64,000 bases of DNA, taken from Scandinavium hiltneri (GTDB lineage Bacteria; Pseudomonadota; Gammaproteobacteria; Enterobacterales; Enterobacteriaceae). The position numbers and the translations under genes were made by a program. The notes under the pieces are model-generated. The model was not told the origin of the DNA, ran no database searches, and saw only the letters and a program-made list of their open reading frames with translations. The DNA is taken from NCBI RefSeq assembly GCF_024764835.1, contig NZ_JALIGE010000076.1, forward strand, positions 124,001 to 188,000, written 5' to 3'. Shown piece by piece: positions 14,111 to 22,430 of this stretch; the stretch's first letter is position 1; each line of letters begins with the position of its first letter.

Positions 14111-14752
14111 GTGGCGAAGAACTATTACGACATCACTATCGCGCTGGCCGGGATTTGCCAGTCGGCCCGTCTGGTTCAGCAGCTTGCGCATCAGGGTCAC
14201 TGCGACAACGATGCCCTGCACGTGGCGCTGAACAGCGTTATCGATCTCAACCCGGATTCCACTCTGGGCGTGTTCGGTGGCAGTGAAGCCAATCTTCGCC
14301 TCGGCCTTGAAACGCTGCTTGGGGTGCTTAACGCCAGCAGTCGTCAGGGTCTCAACGCCGAACTGACGCGTTACACCTTAAGCCTGATGGTGCTGGAACG
14401 TAAGCTCTTTGCCGCCAAAGGCGCCATGGACACCCTCGGCGAACGCATTGCCGGGCTGCAGCGCCAGTTAGACCATTTCGATTTGCAGTCTGAAACCCTG
14501 ATGAGCGCGATGGCGGCTATTTATGTCGACGTGATTAGCCCGCTGGGTCCGCGTATTCAGGTCACCGGTTCCCCTGCTGTGCTGCAAAGCCCGCAGGTGC
14601 AGGCCAAAGTTCGTGCTGGCCTGTTGGCAGGTATCCGTGCCGCGGTGCTATGGCACCAGGTTGGCGGCGGTCGTCTGCAACTCATGTTTTCCCGTAATCG
14701 CCTGACCACTCAGGCAAAACAAATTCTTGCTCATATAACTCCGGAGTTGTGA
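14111..14752 (+). CDS. hflD: High-frequency lysogenization protein HflD
   Basis: A 213-residue membrane-associated protein, GTG start after AAGGAG. In E. coli HflD binds lambda CII and lowers its DNA binding; its housekeeping role, between mnmA and purB, is unclear. Sequence from MAKNYYDITIALAGICQSAR to the C-terminus matches the family throughout. It precedes purB by 3 bases, so they are probably co-transcribed. Confidence 0.95.
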   Translation: MAKNYYDITIALAGICQSARLVQQLAHQGHCDNDALHVALNSVIDLNPDSTLGVFGGSEANLRLGLETLLGVLNASSRQGLNAELTRYTLSLMVLERKLFAAKGAMDTLGERIAGLQRQLDHFDLQSETLMSAMAAIYVDVISPLGPRIQVTGSPAVLQSPQVQAKVRAGLLAGIRAAVLWHQVGGGRLQLMFSRNRLTTQAKQILAHITPEL

Positions 14753-14755
14753 TCT

Positions 14756-16126
14756 ATGGAATTATCCTCACTGACCGCCGTTTCCCCTGTCGATGGACGC
14801 TACGGCGATAAAGTCAGCGCGCTGCGCGGCATTTTCAGCGAATTCGGTTTGCTGAAATTCCGTGTGCAGGTTGAAGTTCGCTGGCTGCAAAAATTAGCCG
14901 CGCACACAGCTGTCAAGGAAGTTCCAGCTTTTGCTGCTGACGCAAACGGTTTCCTCGATAAGATCATCGCTGACTTTAACGAAGAAGACGCCGCGCGCAT
15001 TAAAACCATCGAGCGCACCACCAACCACGATGTGAAGGCGGTTGAGTATTTCCTGAAAGAGAAAGTGGCTGATGTTCCTGCCCTGCACGCGGTGTCTGAG
15101 TTCATTCACTTCGCCTGCACCTCTGAGGACATCAACAACTTGTCCCACGCGCTAATGCTGAAAACCGCGCGCGACGAAGTGGTGCTGCCGTACTGGCGTA
15201 AGCTTATCGATGCGGTGAAAGACCTCGCGGTTCAGTATCGCGATATCCCCCTGCTTTCCCGTACCCACGGCCAGCCTGCGACCCCGTCCACCATGGGTAA
15301 AGAGATGGCGAACGTGGCGTACCGTCTGGAGCGTCAGTATCGTCAGCTGAACCAGGTGGAAATCCTCGGTAAAATCAACGGTGCGGTCGGCAACTATAAC
15401 GCTCACATCGCAGCCTACCCAGAAGTCGATTGGCATGAATTCAGCGAAGCGTTCGTGACGTCGCTCGGCATTCAGTGGAACCCGTACACCACCCAGATTG
15501 AACCGCACGATTACATCGCTGAACTGTTCGACTGCGTGGCGCGCTTCAACACGATCCTGATCGACTTCGATCGCGATGTGTGGGGCTACGTGGCGCTGAA
15601 CCACTTCAAGCAGAAAACCATTGCCGGTGAAATCGGTTCTTCTACCATGCCGCACAAAGTGAACCCGATTGACTTCGAAAACTCCGAAGGCAACCTCGGC
15701 CTGTCCAATGCCGTGCTGCAACATCTGGCGAGCAAACTGCCGGTTTCCCGTTGGCAGCGTGACCTCACCGATTCCACGGTGCTGCGTAATCTCGGTGTCG
15801 GTCTCGGCTATGCGCTGATTGCGTACCAGTCCACGCTGAAAGGCGTGAGCAAACTGGAAGTGAACCGCGATCGCCTGCTGGCAGAGCTGGACAGCAACTG
15901 GGAAGTGTTGGCAGAGCCCATCCAGACCGTGATGCGTCGTTACGGCATCGAAAAACCGTACGAGAAGCTGAAAGAGTTGACCCGCGGGAAACGCGTTGAC
16001 GCCGAAGGCATGAAAGAGTTTATCGATGGTCTGGCGCTGCCAGAGCACGAGAAAACGCGCCTGAAAGCCATGACTCCGGCCAACTACATCGGTCGCGCCA
16101 TTACGATGGTTGATGAGCTGAAGTAA
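14756..16126 (+). CDS. purB: Adenylosuccinate lyase
   Basis: Catalyses two steps of purine synthesis: SAICAR to AICAR plus fumarate, and adenylosuccinate to AMP plus fumarate. 456 residues, the E. coli length. Fumarase/aspartase signature SSTMPHKVNPIDFENSEGN with the catalytic Ser (near 295), and the catalytic His region LSRTHGQPATPSTMGKE. A GC-rich hairpin follows. Confidence 0.97.
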   Translation: MELSSLTAVSPVDGRYGDKVSALRGIFSEFGLLKFRVQVEVRWLQKLAAHTAVKEVPAFAADANGFLDKIIADFNEEDAARIKTIERTTNHDVKAVEYFLKEKVADVPALHAVSEFIHFACTSEDINNLSHALMLKTARDEVVLPYWRKLIDAVKDLAVQYRDIPLLSRTHGQPATPSTMGKEMANVAYRLERQYRQLNQVEILGKINGAVGNYNAHIAAYPEVDWHEFSEAFVTSLGIQWNPYTTQIEPHDYIAELFDCVARFNTILIDFDRDVWGYVALNHFKQKTIAGEIGSSTMPHKVNPIDFENSEGNLGLSNAVLQHLASKLPVSRWQRDLTDSTVLRNLGVGLGYALIAYQSTLKGVSKLEVNRDRLLAELDSNWEVLAEPIQTVMRRYGIEKPYEKLKELTRGKRVDAEGMKEFIDGLALPEHEKTRLKAMTPANYIGRAITMVDELK

Positions 16127-16136
16127 GCTGCCTCTC

Positions 16137-16165
16137 CTCTCTTCCCGCCCGGGGCGGGGAGAGAG
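16137..16165 (+). terminator. Hairpin after purB
   Basis: CTCTCTTCCCGCC pairs with GGCGGGGAGAGAG (one G-T pair) around a 3-base loop. No clear T-run, so termination may be inefficient or Rho-assisted. It separates purB from the phoP promoter. Confidence 0.5.
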
Positions 16166-16177
16166 GTCTCTCCCCCT

Positions 16178-16194
16178 GGTTTATGCAATGTTTA
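16178..16194 (+). promoter_or_regulatory. PhoP box of the phoPQ promoter
   Basis: GGTTTA-TGCAA-TGTTTA is a direct-repeat PhoP box matching (T/G)GTTTA-N5-(T/G)GTTTA. It ends 12 bases before a TATAAT at 16207-16212, the spacing of PhoP-activated promoters that replace the -35. This indicates positive autoregulation. Confidence 0.88.
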
Positions 16195-16206
16195 TCCCCA
16201 CAGCCC

Positions 16207-16212
16207 TATAAT
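16207..16212 (+). promoter_or_regulatory. -10 of the PhoP-dependent phoPQ promoter
   Basis: TATAAT 44 bases upstream of the phoP ATG and 12 bases after the PhoP box. No -35 match, as expected for a PhoP-dependent promoter. Confidence 0.75.
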
Positions 16213-16255
16213 CAGCGTTAAACTATTCAAATCGTAAATGAAAGGGAGTAGAGAC

Positions 16256-16930
16256 ATGCGCGTACTCGTCGTGGAGGATAACGCCCTGTTGCGTCACCAT
16301 CTCAAAGTTCAGCTGCAGGAGCTGGGCCACCAGGTTGATGCTGCGGAAGACGCAAAGGAAGCGGATTATTATCTCGGTGAACATGTGCCGGATATTGCGA
16401 TTGTCGATTTAGGCTTGCCGGATGAAGACGGGCTGTCGATGATCCGCCGCTGGCGCAGCCATGAAATCTCACTCCCGGTGCTGGTGTTGACCGCCCGCGA
16501 AGGCTGGCAGGACAAAGTCGAAGTGCTGAGCGCCGGTGCAGATGATTACGTGACCAAACCGTTCCATATCGAAGAAGTGGTGGCGCGGATGCAGGCGTTG
16601 CTGCGCCGTAACAGCGGCCTGGCATCGCAGGTGATTTCCCTTCCGCCGTTCCAGGTCGATTTGTCACGCCGTGAGCTGTCGGTGAATGAAGAGGTCATCA
16701 AGCTGACCGCTTTTGAATACACCATTATGGAAACGCTTATCCGCAATAACGGCAAAGTCGTCAGTAAAGATTCGCTAATGTTGCAACTCTACCCCGACGC
16801 CGAACTGCGCGAGAGCCACACCATCGACGTGCTGATGGGCCGCCTGCGCAAGAAAATCCAGGCGCAGTACCCGCAGGACGTGATCACCACCGTACGAGGT
16901 CAGGGTTACCTGTTCGAACTACGCGGATGA
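16256..16930 (+). CDS. phoP: Response regulator PhoP
   Basis: OmpR-family regulator of the low-Mg2+, acid and antimicrobial-peptide response. 224 residues. Receiver domain MRVLVVEDNALLRHH with phospho-acceptor Asp51 in IAIVDLGLPDEDG and Lys in DDYVTKPF; the C-terminal winged helix includes TAFEYTIMETLI and TTVRGQGYLFE. ATG 16256 follows GGGAGTAGAGAC; a 6-codon upstream extension is not conserved. Autoregulated through the PhoP box at 16178. Overlaps phoQ by 4 bases. Confidence 0.98.
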   Translation: MRVLVVEDNALLRHHLKVQLQELGHQVDAAEDAKEADYYLGEHVPDIAIVDLGLPDEDGLSMIRRWRSHEISLPVLVLTAREGWQDKVEVLSAGADDYVTKPFHIEEVVARMQALLRRNSGLASQVISLPPFQVDLSRRELSVNEEVIKLTAFEYTIMETLIRNNGKVVSKDSLMLQLYPDAELRESHTIDVLMGRLRKKIQAQYPQDVITTVRGQGYLFELRG

Positions 16931-18390
16931 AAAAAGTACTCAGGCATATTTTGCCCCTCTCCCTGCGCGTCCGCTTTTTGCTCGCGACCGCAGGGGTCGT
17001 TCTGGTGCTATCACTGGCGTACGGGATGGTCGCGCTGGTCGGCTATAGCGTCAGCTTCGATAAAACCACTTTCCGTTTGCTGCGCGGTGAAAGCAACCTG
17101 TTCTACACCCTCGCCCGCTTTGAAAATAACAAAATCAGCGTTGAGATCCCCGAAAACCTCGACCAGCAAAGCCCGACCATGGCGTTAATTTACGACAAGC
17201 ACGGCAAACTGATGTGGATGCAGCGCGACGTTCCATGGCTGGTGGACCGGATCCGCCCGGAATGGCTGAAGACCAACGGTTTCCACGAAATCGAAGCCGA
17301 CGTTGGCTCATCAAGCATGCTGCTGCGTAACGATCATGCGGTAATGCAGCAGCTCAACGAGATTCGCCAGCAGGATGACGACTCCGAAATGACCCACTCG
17401 GTCGCCGTCAATATCTATCCCGCGACTGCCCATTTGCCGCAGATGACCATCGTGGTCGTCGACACCATTCCCATTGAGCTGAAACGCTCGTATATGGTGT
17501 GGAGCTGGTTTATCTATGTGCTGGCGGCAAATTTGCTGTTGGTGATTCCGCTATTGTGGGTCGCTGCGTGGTGGAGTTTGCGGCCGATAGAATCGCTGGC
17601 AAAAGAGGTGCGCGAACTGGAAGAGCACCACCGCGAGACGCTGAACCCGGAAACCACCCGCGAACTCACAAGCCTGGTGCAAAACCTTAATCGCCTGCTG
17701 AAAAGCGAGCGCGACCGCTACGACAAGTACCGCACCACGCTGACCGACCTCACGCACAGCCTGAAAACACCGTTGGCGGTGCTGCAAAGCACCCTGCGTT
17801 CCCTGCGCGGGAACAAGCTCAGCGTGGAGGACGCCGAGCCGGTGATGCTGGAGCAAATCAGCCGTATCTCGCAGCAGATTGGCTATTACCTGCATCGCGC
17901 CAGTATGCGCACGGGCAGCATGTTACTCAGCCGTGAGCTGCACTCCGTGGCACCGTTACTGGATAATCTGACGTCGGCGCTGAACAAGGTGTATCAGCGT
18001 AAAGGCGTGAACATCACTCTCGATATCTCACCGGAAATCAGCTTCGTCGGCGAACAAAACGACTTTATGGAAGTGCTGGGCAACGTGCTGGATAACGCCT
18101 GTAAATACTGTCTGGAGTTCGTGGAGGTGTCGGCCCGCCAGACGGACGATCATCTGCATATTTTCGTAGAAGATGACGGGCCAGGTATTCCGCGAAGCAA
18201 ACGCGATCTGGTGTTTGACCGCGGTCAGCGCGTGGATACGCTGCGTCCAGGCCAGGGCGTCGGGCTTTCCGTGGCGCGTGAAATTGTGGATCAGTATGAA
18301 GGCAAAATTCTGCCCGGTGACAGCCCGCTCGGCGGCGCAAAAATGGAAGTGATTTTCGGCCGCCAGCATCCGGAAAGCAAAGAGGCCTGA
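16927..18390 (+). CDS. phoQ: Sensor kinase PhoQ
   Basis: Inner-membrane sensor of Mg2+, low pH, osmolarity and cationic peptides; phosphorylates PhoP. 487 residues. TM1 about 17-39 and TM2 about 195-216 flank the periplasmic acidic sensor domain (EIRQQDDDSEMTHSVAV gives the acidic patch). Then a HAMP segment, the H-box DLTHSLKTPLAVLQ and the ATPase motifs DNACKYC, DDGPGI and GQGVGLSVA. Translationally coupled to phoP (ATGA). Confidence 0.98.
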   Translation: MKKVLRHILPLSLRVRFLLATAGVVLVLSLAYGMVALVGYSVSFDKTTFRLLRGESNLFYTLARFENNKISVEIPENLDQQSPTMALIYDKHGKLMWMQRDVPWLVDRIRPEWLKTNGFHEIEADVGSSSMLLRNDHAVMQQLNEIRQQDDDSEMTHSVAVNIYPATAHLPQMTIVVVDTIPIELKRSYMVWSWFIYVLAANLLLVIPLLWVAAWWSLRPIESLAKEVRELEEHHRETLNPETTRELTSLVQNLNRLLKSERDRYDKYRTTLTDLTHSLKTPLAVLQSTLRSLRGNKLSVEDAEPVMLEQISRISQQIGYYLHRASMRTGSMLLSRELHSVAPLLDNLTSALNKVYQRKGVNITLDISPEISFVGEQNDFMEVLGNVLDNACKYCLEFVEVSARQTDDHLHIFVEDDGPGIPRSKRDLVFDRGQRVDTLRPGQGVGLSVAREIVDQYEGKILPGDSPLGGAKMEVIFGRQHPESKEA

Positions 18391-18514
18391 GTCTTTTTTT
18401 ACCGCCGCCTGCATCGTCAGGCGGTGCCATCCGTTATACTCGTCATACTTCATGCAACTCGAATGATTTAGAGTCAATACTCCCAACAGAAGCCTGCCTG
18501 TGGAATAAAACATT

Positions 18515-19636
18515 ATGGATTATCAGTTATCGCTCAACTGGCCCGACTTTATCGAACGCTACTGGCAAAAACGCCCGGTCGTGTTGAAGCGCGGCTTTAC
18601 CGACTTTGTCGACCCAATTTCCCCTGACGAACTGGCGGGCCTCGCCATGGAAGACGAAGTGGATAGCCGCCTCGTCAGCCACCATGAAGGCAAATGGCAG
18701 GTCAGCCACGGCCCCTTCCAAAGCTACGATCACCTGAGTGAAAACAACTGGTCGCTGCTGGTGCAGGCGGTAAACCACTGGCATGAACCAACCGCGGCGC
18801 TAATGCGCCCGTTCCGCGCCCTGCCCGACTGGCGCATTGACGATCTGATGATTTCGTTCTCCGTGCCCGGCGGCGGCGTTGGCCCACATCTGGATCAGTA
18901 CGATGTCTTTATCATTCAGGGAACCGGTCGCCGTCGCTGGCGCGTGGGTGACAAAGTGCCGATGAAGCAGCACTGCCCGCACCCGGACCTGCTACAGGTC
19001 TCCCCGTTCGACGCGATTATCGATGAAGAAATGGAGCCAGGCGACATTCTCTATATTCCGCCAGGTTTCCCGCACGAAGGCTATTCGCTGGAAAACTCGC
19101 TGAACTATTCGGTCGGTTTCCGCGCGCCAAGCGGCAAAGAGCTGATCAGTGGTTTCGCGGATTACGTCTTGCAGCGTGAACTGGGGACACACCGTTATAC
19201 AGACCCGGACGTGCCTGCGCGTGAACATCCGGCGGATATCGTGCCGCAGGAACTCGAGAAGTTGCGCGCGATGATGCTCGAAATGATCAGCCAGCCGGAA
19301 CACTTTACCCAGTGGTTTGGCGAGTTTATCAGCCAGACGCGCCACGAACTCGACGTTTCTCCGCCGGAGCCGCCGTATCAGGCCGATGAAATCTACGATG
19401 CGCTGCAACAGGGCGACAAACTGGTTCGTCTGGGTGGCCTGCGCGTACTGCGCATTGACGGTGAAGTGTATGTGAACGGTGAGAAAATTGAATCGCCACA
19501 TCGCCCGGCACTGGAAGCGCTGGCGAGTCATATTGAACTGAACGCGGAACACTTTGGCGATGCGCTGGAAGACCCTTCCTTCCTGGCGATGCTGTCAGCG
19601 TTGGTTAACTGCGGTTATTGGTTCTTTGAGGACTGA
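18515..19636 (+). CDS. roxA: 50S L16 arginine hydroxylase RoxA
   Basis: A Fe(II)/2-oxoglutarate JmjC oxygenase that hydroxylates Arg81 of ribosomal protein L16. 373 residues, the E. coli length. The iron triad is His125 and Asp127 (GPHLDQYDVF) with His187 (PPGFPHEGY). The C-terminus is GYWFFED. A second, degenerate copy of the last codons lies about 450 bases downstream at 20064-20091, beyond an accessory insert. Confidence 0.96.
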   Translation: MDYQLSLNWPDFIERYWQKRPVVLKRGFTDFVDPISPDELAGLAMEDEVDSRLVSHHEGKWQVSHGPFQSYDHLSENNWSLLVQAVNHWHEPTAALMRPFRALPDWRIDDLMISFSVPGGGVGPHLDQYDVFIIQGTGRRRWRVGDKVPMKQHCPHPDLLQVSPFDAIIDEEMEPGDILYIPPGFPHEGYSLENSLNYSVGFRAPSGKELISGFADYVLQRELGTHRYTDPDVPAREHPADIVPQELEKLRAMMLEMISQPEHFTQWFGEFISQTRHELDVSPPEPPYQADEIYDALQQGDKLVRLGGLRVLRIDGEVYVNGEKIESPHRPALEALASHIELNAEHFGDALEDPSFLAMLSALVNCGYWFFED

Positions 19637-19646
19637 TAACATACAT

Positions 19647-19672
19647 CCCCATGGCATCGCCACACCATGGGG
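19647..19672 (+). terminator. Hairpin after roxA
   Basis: CCCCATGG at 19647-19654 pairs perfectly with CCATGGGG at 19665-19672. No T-run follows, so it is a weak terminator candidate for roxA. Confidence 0.4.
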
Positions 19673-19825
19673 TAAATGTCAGGCAATGTAATGGGGTCTT
19701 CCCCTTGTAGTAACCCTTAGGCAGTGCAGCAACCTCACTAACATTGATGCTCCGTCCGAGTGGTTCTTCTTGTACCCTCCCACACTGTAGCGGCACAGGA
19801 ACGAAACTGTGCCGCTCCGCTCAAG

Positions 19826-20031
19826 TAGTGACGATTTATCATCCCACTGTGGCCCAAGATGTAGGAGGCGATCATTCCATTAACAAAGCCCCGGTAGAGT
19901 TTAATCAGAAACTATTTGTGGCGCAGACCTCCGAACAGGGTAATTTTACTATCCCCCTCACTGCCGCTTATATTCAAACCAGTGACACCATCAAAACAGG
20001 CGTGGCGAATTTTATGGCGAGCTACGAGTAA
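19826..20031 (+). pseudogene. Fimbrial major-subunit remnant (C-terminal fragment)
   Basis: The last 60 or so residues of an open frame (INKAPVEFNQKLFVAQTSEQ, GNFTIPLTAAYIQTSDTIKT, ending FMASYE) have the layout of the C-terminal strand of type 1 pilins. No signal peptide, N-terminal domain or other fimbrial genes are nearby, and the upstream part of the frame does not look fimbrial. It is a decayed fragment, probably left from an inserted element. Confidence 0.6.
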
Positions 20032-20063
20032 CATTATGAGTTGATTGTTTTTCCTCTCAATTT

Positions 20064-20091
20064 GGTTATTGGTTCCTTCGAGGATTAATCA
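20064..20091 (+). repeat. Degenerate second copy of the roxA 3' end
   Basis: GGTTATTGGTTC, then CTTCGAGGATTAAT, corresponds to the roxA terminus at 19613-19637 (GGTTATTGGTTC, then TTTGAGGACTGAT). The first 12 bases are identical and the rest differ by transitions and one added base. It marks one edge of the accessory insert between roxA and pepT. Confidence 0.65.
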
Positions 20092-20095
20092 TTAC

Positions 20096-20126
20096 TACGC
20101 CCTTCTTTCTACAAATGAAGGGCGTA
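20096..20126. terminator. Hairpin between fimbrial remnant and C58 protease gene
   Basis: TACGCCCTTC pairs perfectly with GAAGGGCGTA across an 11-base loop. It lies 9 bases beyond the stop of the minus-strand protease gene and may end its transcript, although no T-run is present. Confidence 0.5.
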
Positions 20127-20135
20127 ATCCTTGGC

Positions 20136-20855
20136 TTATCGGAAGCAGTTCCAACCACGCTTGGTCATCGTTTTATTTAACTTAATGACACACCAACTGC
20201 TGCCAAGAAAGGCATAGCGTGTCGACAGGTAGCGGTTAAGAAAATGCTGGAACTCTTCTTTTCTTTGAAAACTATATTCACCGCTATTAGAATCAAAGAG
20301 CTTTATCATTTCTAGCTCATTGGTAATTGTATAAGATAAAGCATGCGACTTATCATTTCCATTAAGAAGAATGACGCCATAAACAGGAAGTGGCCCATTG
20401 TTTATTAATTCGCGGTACAATGCAGATGTGAAATAGATATCAACATCCCCAGAGGAATAGCTGGTTTTAGCGCCGAGCAAGATAAGATTTCGCTTGCCGC
20501 CCCATTTCTGAATCTGACGAATAATCAAGTCATTCTTTATTTTTGTGTTATTTTTCCCGGCGCTACTGACACCATCAAGAATAATTTTATACTGATTATC
20601 AATATGGAGATGTTCATATTCCCGCTCCAGCTTTTTTATTAAGTCATGGTTATGTGTTTTTTGCCACCTGGAGACTCTGTTCTGCACCTTAGTTTTCTCA
20701 AAATAGCTCACATCCATTTTATATTTACAGGTCGCATGGAGCCATGCCAGCGCTAACGAGAAACAGCAACCATCATCAGCTTTTTTTAACCTGGGATGAC
20801 TATCAATATAAGCAGTCTGATTAAATAAAAAATTTTTACTCATAGTAAACACCAC
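20136..20855 (-). CDS. YopT/AvrPphB-like C58 cysteine protease
   Basis: A 239-residue protein with the spacing of a clan CA, family C58 protease: Cys31 in DDGCCFSLALAWLHA, His171 in DKSHALSYTIT and Asp188 in LFDSNSGEYSF. YopT-type enzymes are type III effectors or toxin domains that cleave host proteins; the substrate and export route here are unknown. No signal peptide and no other effector or secretion genes in the window. The gene is clearly AT-richer than roxA and pepT, implying transfer. GTG 20855 has AAGGA upstream with short spacing; ATG 20843 (MSKNFLFNQ) is the alternative. Confidence 0.72.
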   Translation of the reverse strand: MVFTMSKNFLFNQTAYIDSHPRLKKADDGCCFSLALAWLHATCKYKMDVSYFEKTKVQNRVSRWQKTHNHDLIKKLEREYEHLHIDNQYKIILDGVSSAGKNNTKIKNDLIIRQIQKWGGKRNLILLGAKTSYSSGDVDIYFTSALYRELINNGPLPVYGVILLNGNDKSHALSYTITNELEMIKLFDSNSGEYSFQRKEEFQHFLNRYLSTRYAFLGSSWCVIKLNKTMTKRGWNCFR

Positions 20856-20945
20856 ATCCTTATGCTATTTATCGTGACACTATAATTGCTGTTAAAACAA
20901 CCAGGCCACGATATAATAGCTAAAAGCACGGTGTCCATTTAATGA

Positions 20946-22175
20946 CTATTTAACTCCCGCAGCGGTTAGCTCTGCAATCCGCACAATCACTCTTACCGCT
21001 TTTTCCATTCCTTCCAGCGTCGCGAACTCGTGCTTACCGTGGTAGTTATAACCGCCGGTAAAGATGTTAGGACACGGTAATCCCATAAATGAAAGCTGCG
21101 AGCCATCGGTGCCGCCGCGAATCGGTTTCATCAGCGGTTCGATATCGCAATCACGCATCGCCTGCTGCGCGACTTCGATAATGTGCGGATGCTCCATCAC
21201 CTTTTCACGCATGTTGTAATAACTGTCTTCGATGATGAGTTCGATGTAGCAATCCGGGTGCAATCCTTTGCCGACCTTTTTCGCGATTTCCATCATTTTG
21301 CGCTTCCGCGCTTCGAACTGTTTACGGTCGAAATCGCGAATAATGTAGTGCATCTGCGCGCTGTCGACGGTGCCTTTAATACTGGTCAGATGGAAGAAAC
21401 CTTCATAGCCTTCCGTCTGCTCAGGGCTTTCGTCGGCGGGTACTTCAGCGTGAATGCGCGAAGCCAGCGACAGTGCGTTCACCATCACGCCTTTTGCGCT
21501 GCCCGGATGCACGTTGTTGCCCACAATTTTGATGGTCACCGACGCCGCGTTGAAGTTCTCGTATTCCAGTTCGCCCACACCGCCGCCGTCGACGGTATAT
21601 GCCCATTGAGCCCCGAACGCCTCAACGTCAAAATGTTTGGCTCCCTTGCCCACTTCTTCATCCGGCGTGAAGGCCACACGAATTTCACCGTGCGGCACGT
21701 TATTGGCCTTCATCAACGCCAGCGCGGTCATGATTTCCGCCACGCCGGCTTTGTCATCCGCGCCGAGCAGCGTTTTGCCATCGGTAGTGATCAACGTCTG
21801 GCCGAGCAGTTGATGCAGCACCGGGAACATCACCGGGGACAGCACTTCATCGCCGATACCGAGCGCGATATCTCCCCCGCGATAGTTTTCGACAATCTGC
21901 GGATTGACGTTTTTACCGCTAAAATCGGGTGAGGTATCGACGTGAGAAATAAAACCAATGACTGGAATATCACCCTCAACGTTAGCAGGCAGCGTGGCCA
22001 TCACCGTGCCCTTCTCACTCAGCGTGACGTCAACCAGCCCCAATTCTTCGAGCTGCGTTTTGAGCAGGCGTAACAATTTCCATTGCCCTTCGGTGCTCGG
22101 CACCTGCCGCACGCCAGGCTTCGACTGCGTATCCAGCGAAACGTACTGCAAAAACCGCTCAAGTAATTTATCCAT
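20946..22175 (-). CDS. pepT: Peptidase T (tripeptidase)
   Basis: A cytoplasmic M20 zinc aminotripeptidase. 409 residues. Metal and catalytic residues lie in SHVDTSPD (His, Asp), GADDKAG (Asp), DEEVGKG (Glu-Glu), the VDGGGVGE region and YNYHGKHEF (His). Start ATG 22175 (MDKLLERFLQYVS) matches E. coli; the 14 upstream codons are not conserved. Divergent from potA. Confidence 0.97.
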   Translation of the reverse strand: MDKLLERFLQYVSLDTQSKPGVRQVPSTEGQWKLLRLLKTQLEELGLVDVTLSEKGTVMATLPANVEGDIPVIGFISHVDTSPDFSGKNVNPQIVENYRGGDIALGIGDEVLSPVMFPVLHQLLGQTLITTDGKTLLGADDKAGVAEIMTALALMKANNVPHGEIRVAFTPDEEVGKGAKHFDVEAFGAQWAYTVDGGGVGELEYENFNAASVTIKIVGNNVHPGSAKGVMVNALSLASRIHAEVPADESPEQTEGYEGFFHLTSIKGTVDSAQMHYIIRDFDRKQFEARKRKMMEIAKKVGKGLHPDCYIELIIEDSYYNMREKVMEHPHIIEVAQQAMRDCDIEPLMKPIRGGTDGSQLSFMGLPCPNIFTGGYNYHGKHEFATLEGMEKAVRVIVRIAELTAAGVK

Positions 22176-22384
22176 GTCGTCGCCCTCATTTTTCGTGTCA
22201 ACATTATCAGTAAGCACCGATCCCTAAATATTGCGTCAGGTCACTTTTGGCCCGGCAATTGAGATTTTTTTTCAATCACCTGTGCGAATTGTATAAAGGT
22301 AGTCAACAAGGAGGCAGAATGATTGGCGATTTCAGGGGATTGCCGTAGAATGCCAGCCCTTAATTATGTGTCAGACCTTTAAAG

Positions 22385-22396
22385 GTGGTTAACCAC
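22385..22396. promoter_or_regulatory. Palindrome upstream of potA
   Basis: GTGGTTAACCAC, a perfect 12-bp dyad 35 bases before the potA ATG, in the pepT-potA divergent region. It could be an operator. The cognate regulator is unknown. Confidence 0.35.
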
Positions 22397-22430
22397 ACAC
22401 CCCGTAGCGGGAATCATTCGCTGCGTTTAC

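Noticed and set aside
15152..16048. 298-codon frame antisense to purB
   Set aside because: Opposite a fully conserved purB; no independent coding evidence.
18391..18425. T-run plus CCGCCTG/CAGGCGG hairpin after phoQ as a terminator
   Set aside because: The T-run precedes the stem on the plus strand and becomes an A-run after it on the minus strand, so neither orientation gives an intrinsic terminator.
20856..20945. PhoP box upstream of the C58 protease gene
   Set aside because: GGTTGTTTTA on the minus strand does not form the hexamer direct repeat with 5-base spacing.
22255..22275. FNR site between pepT and potA (TTGAG...TCAAT)
   Set aside because: Half-site spacing is wrong (8 rather than 4 bases) and the halves are imperfect.
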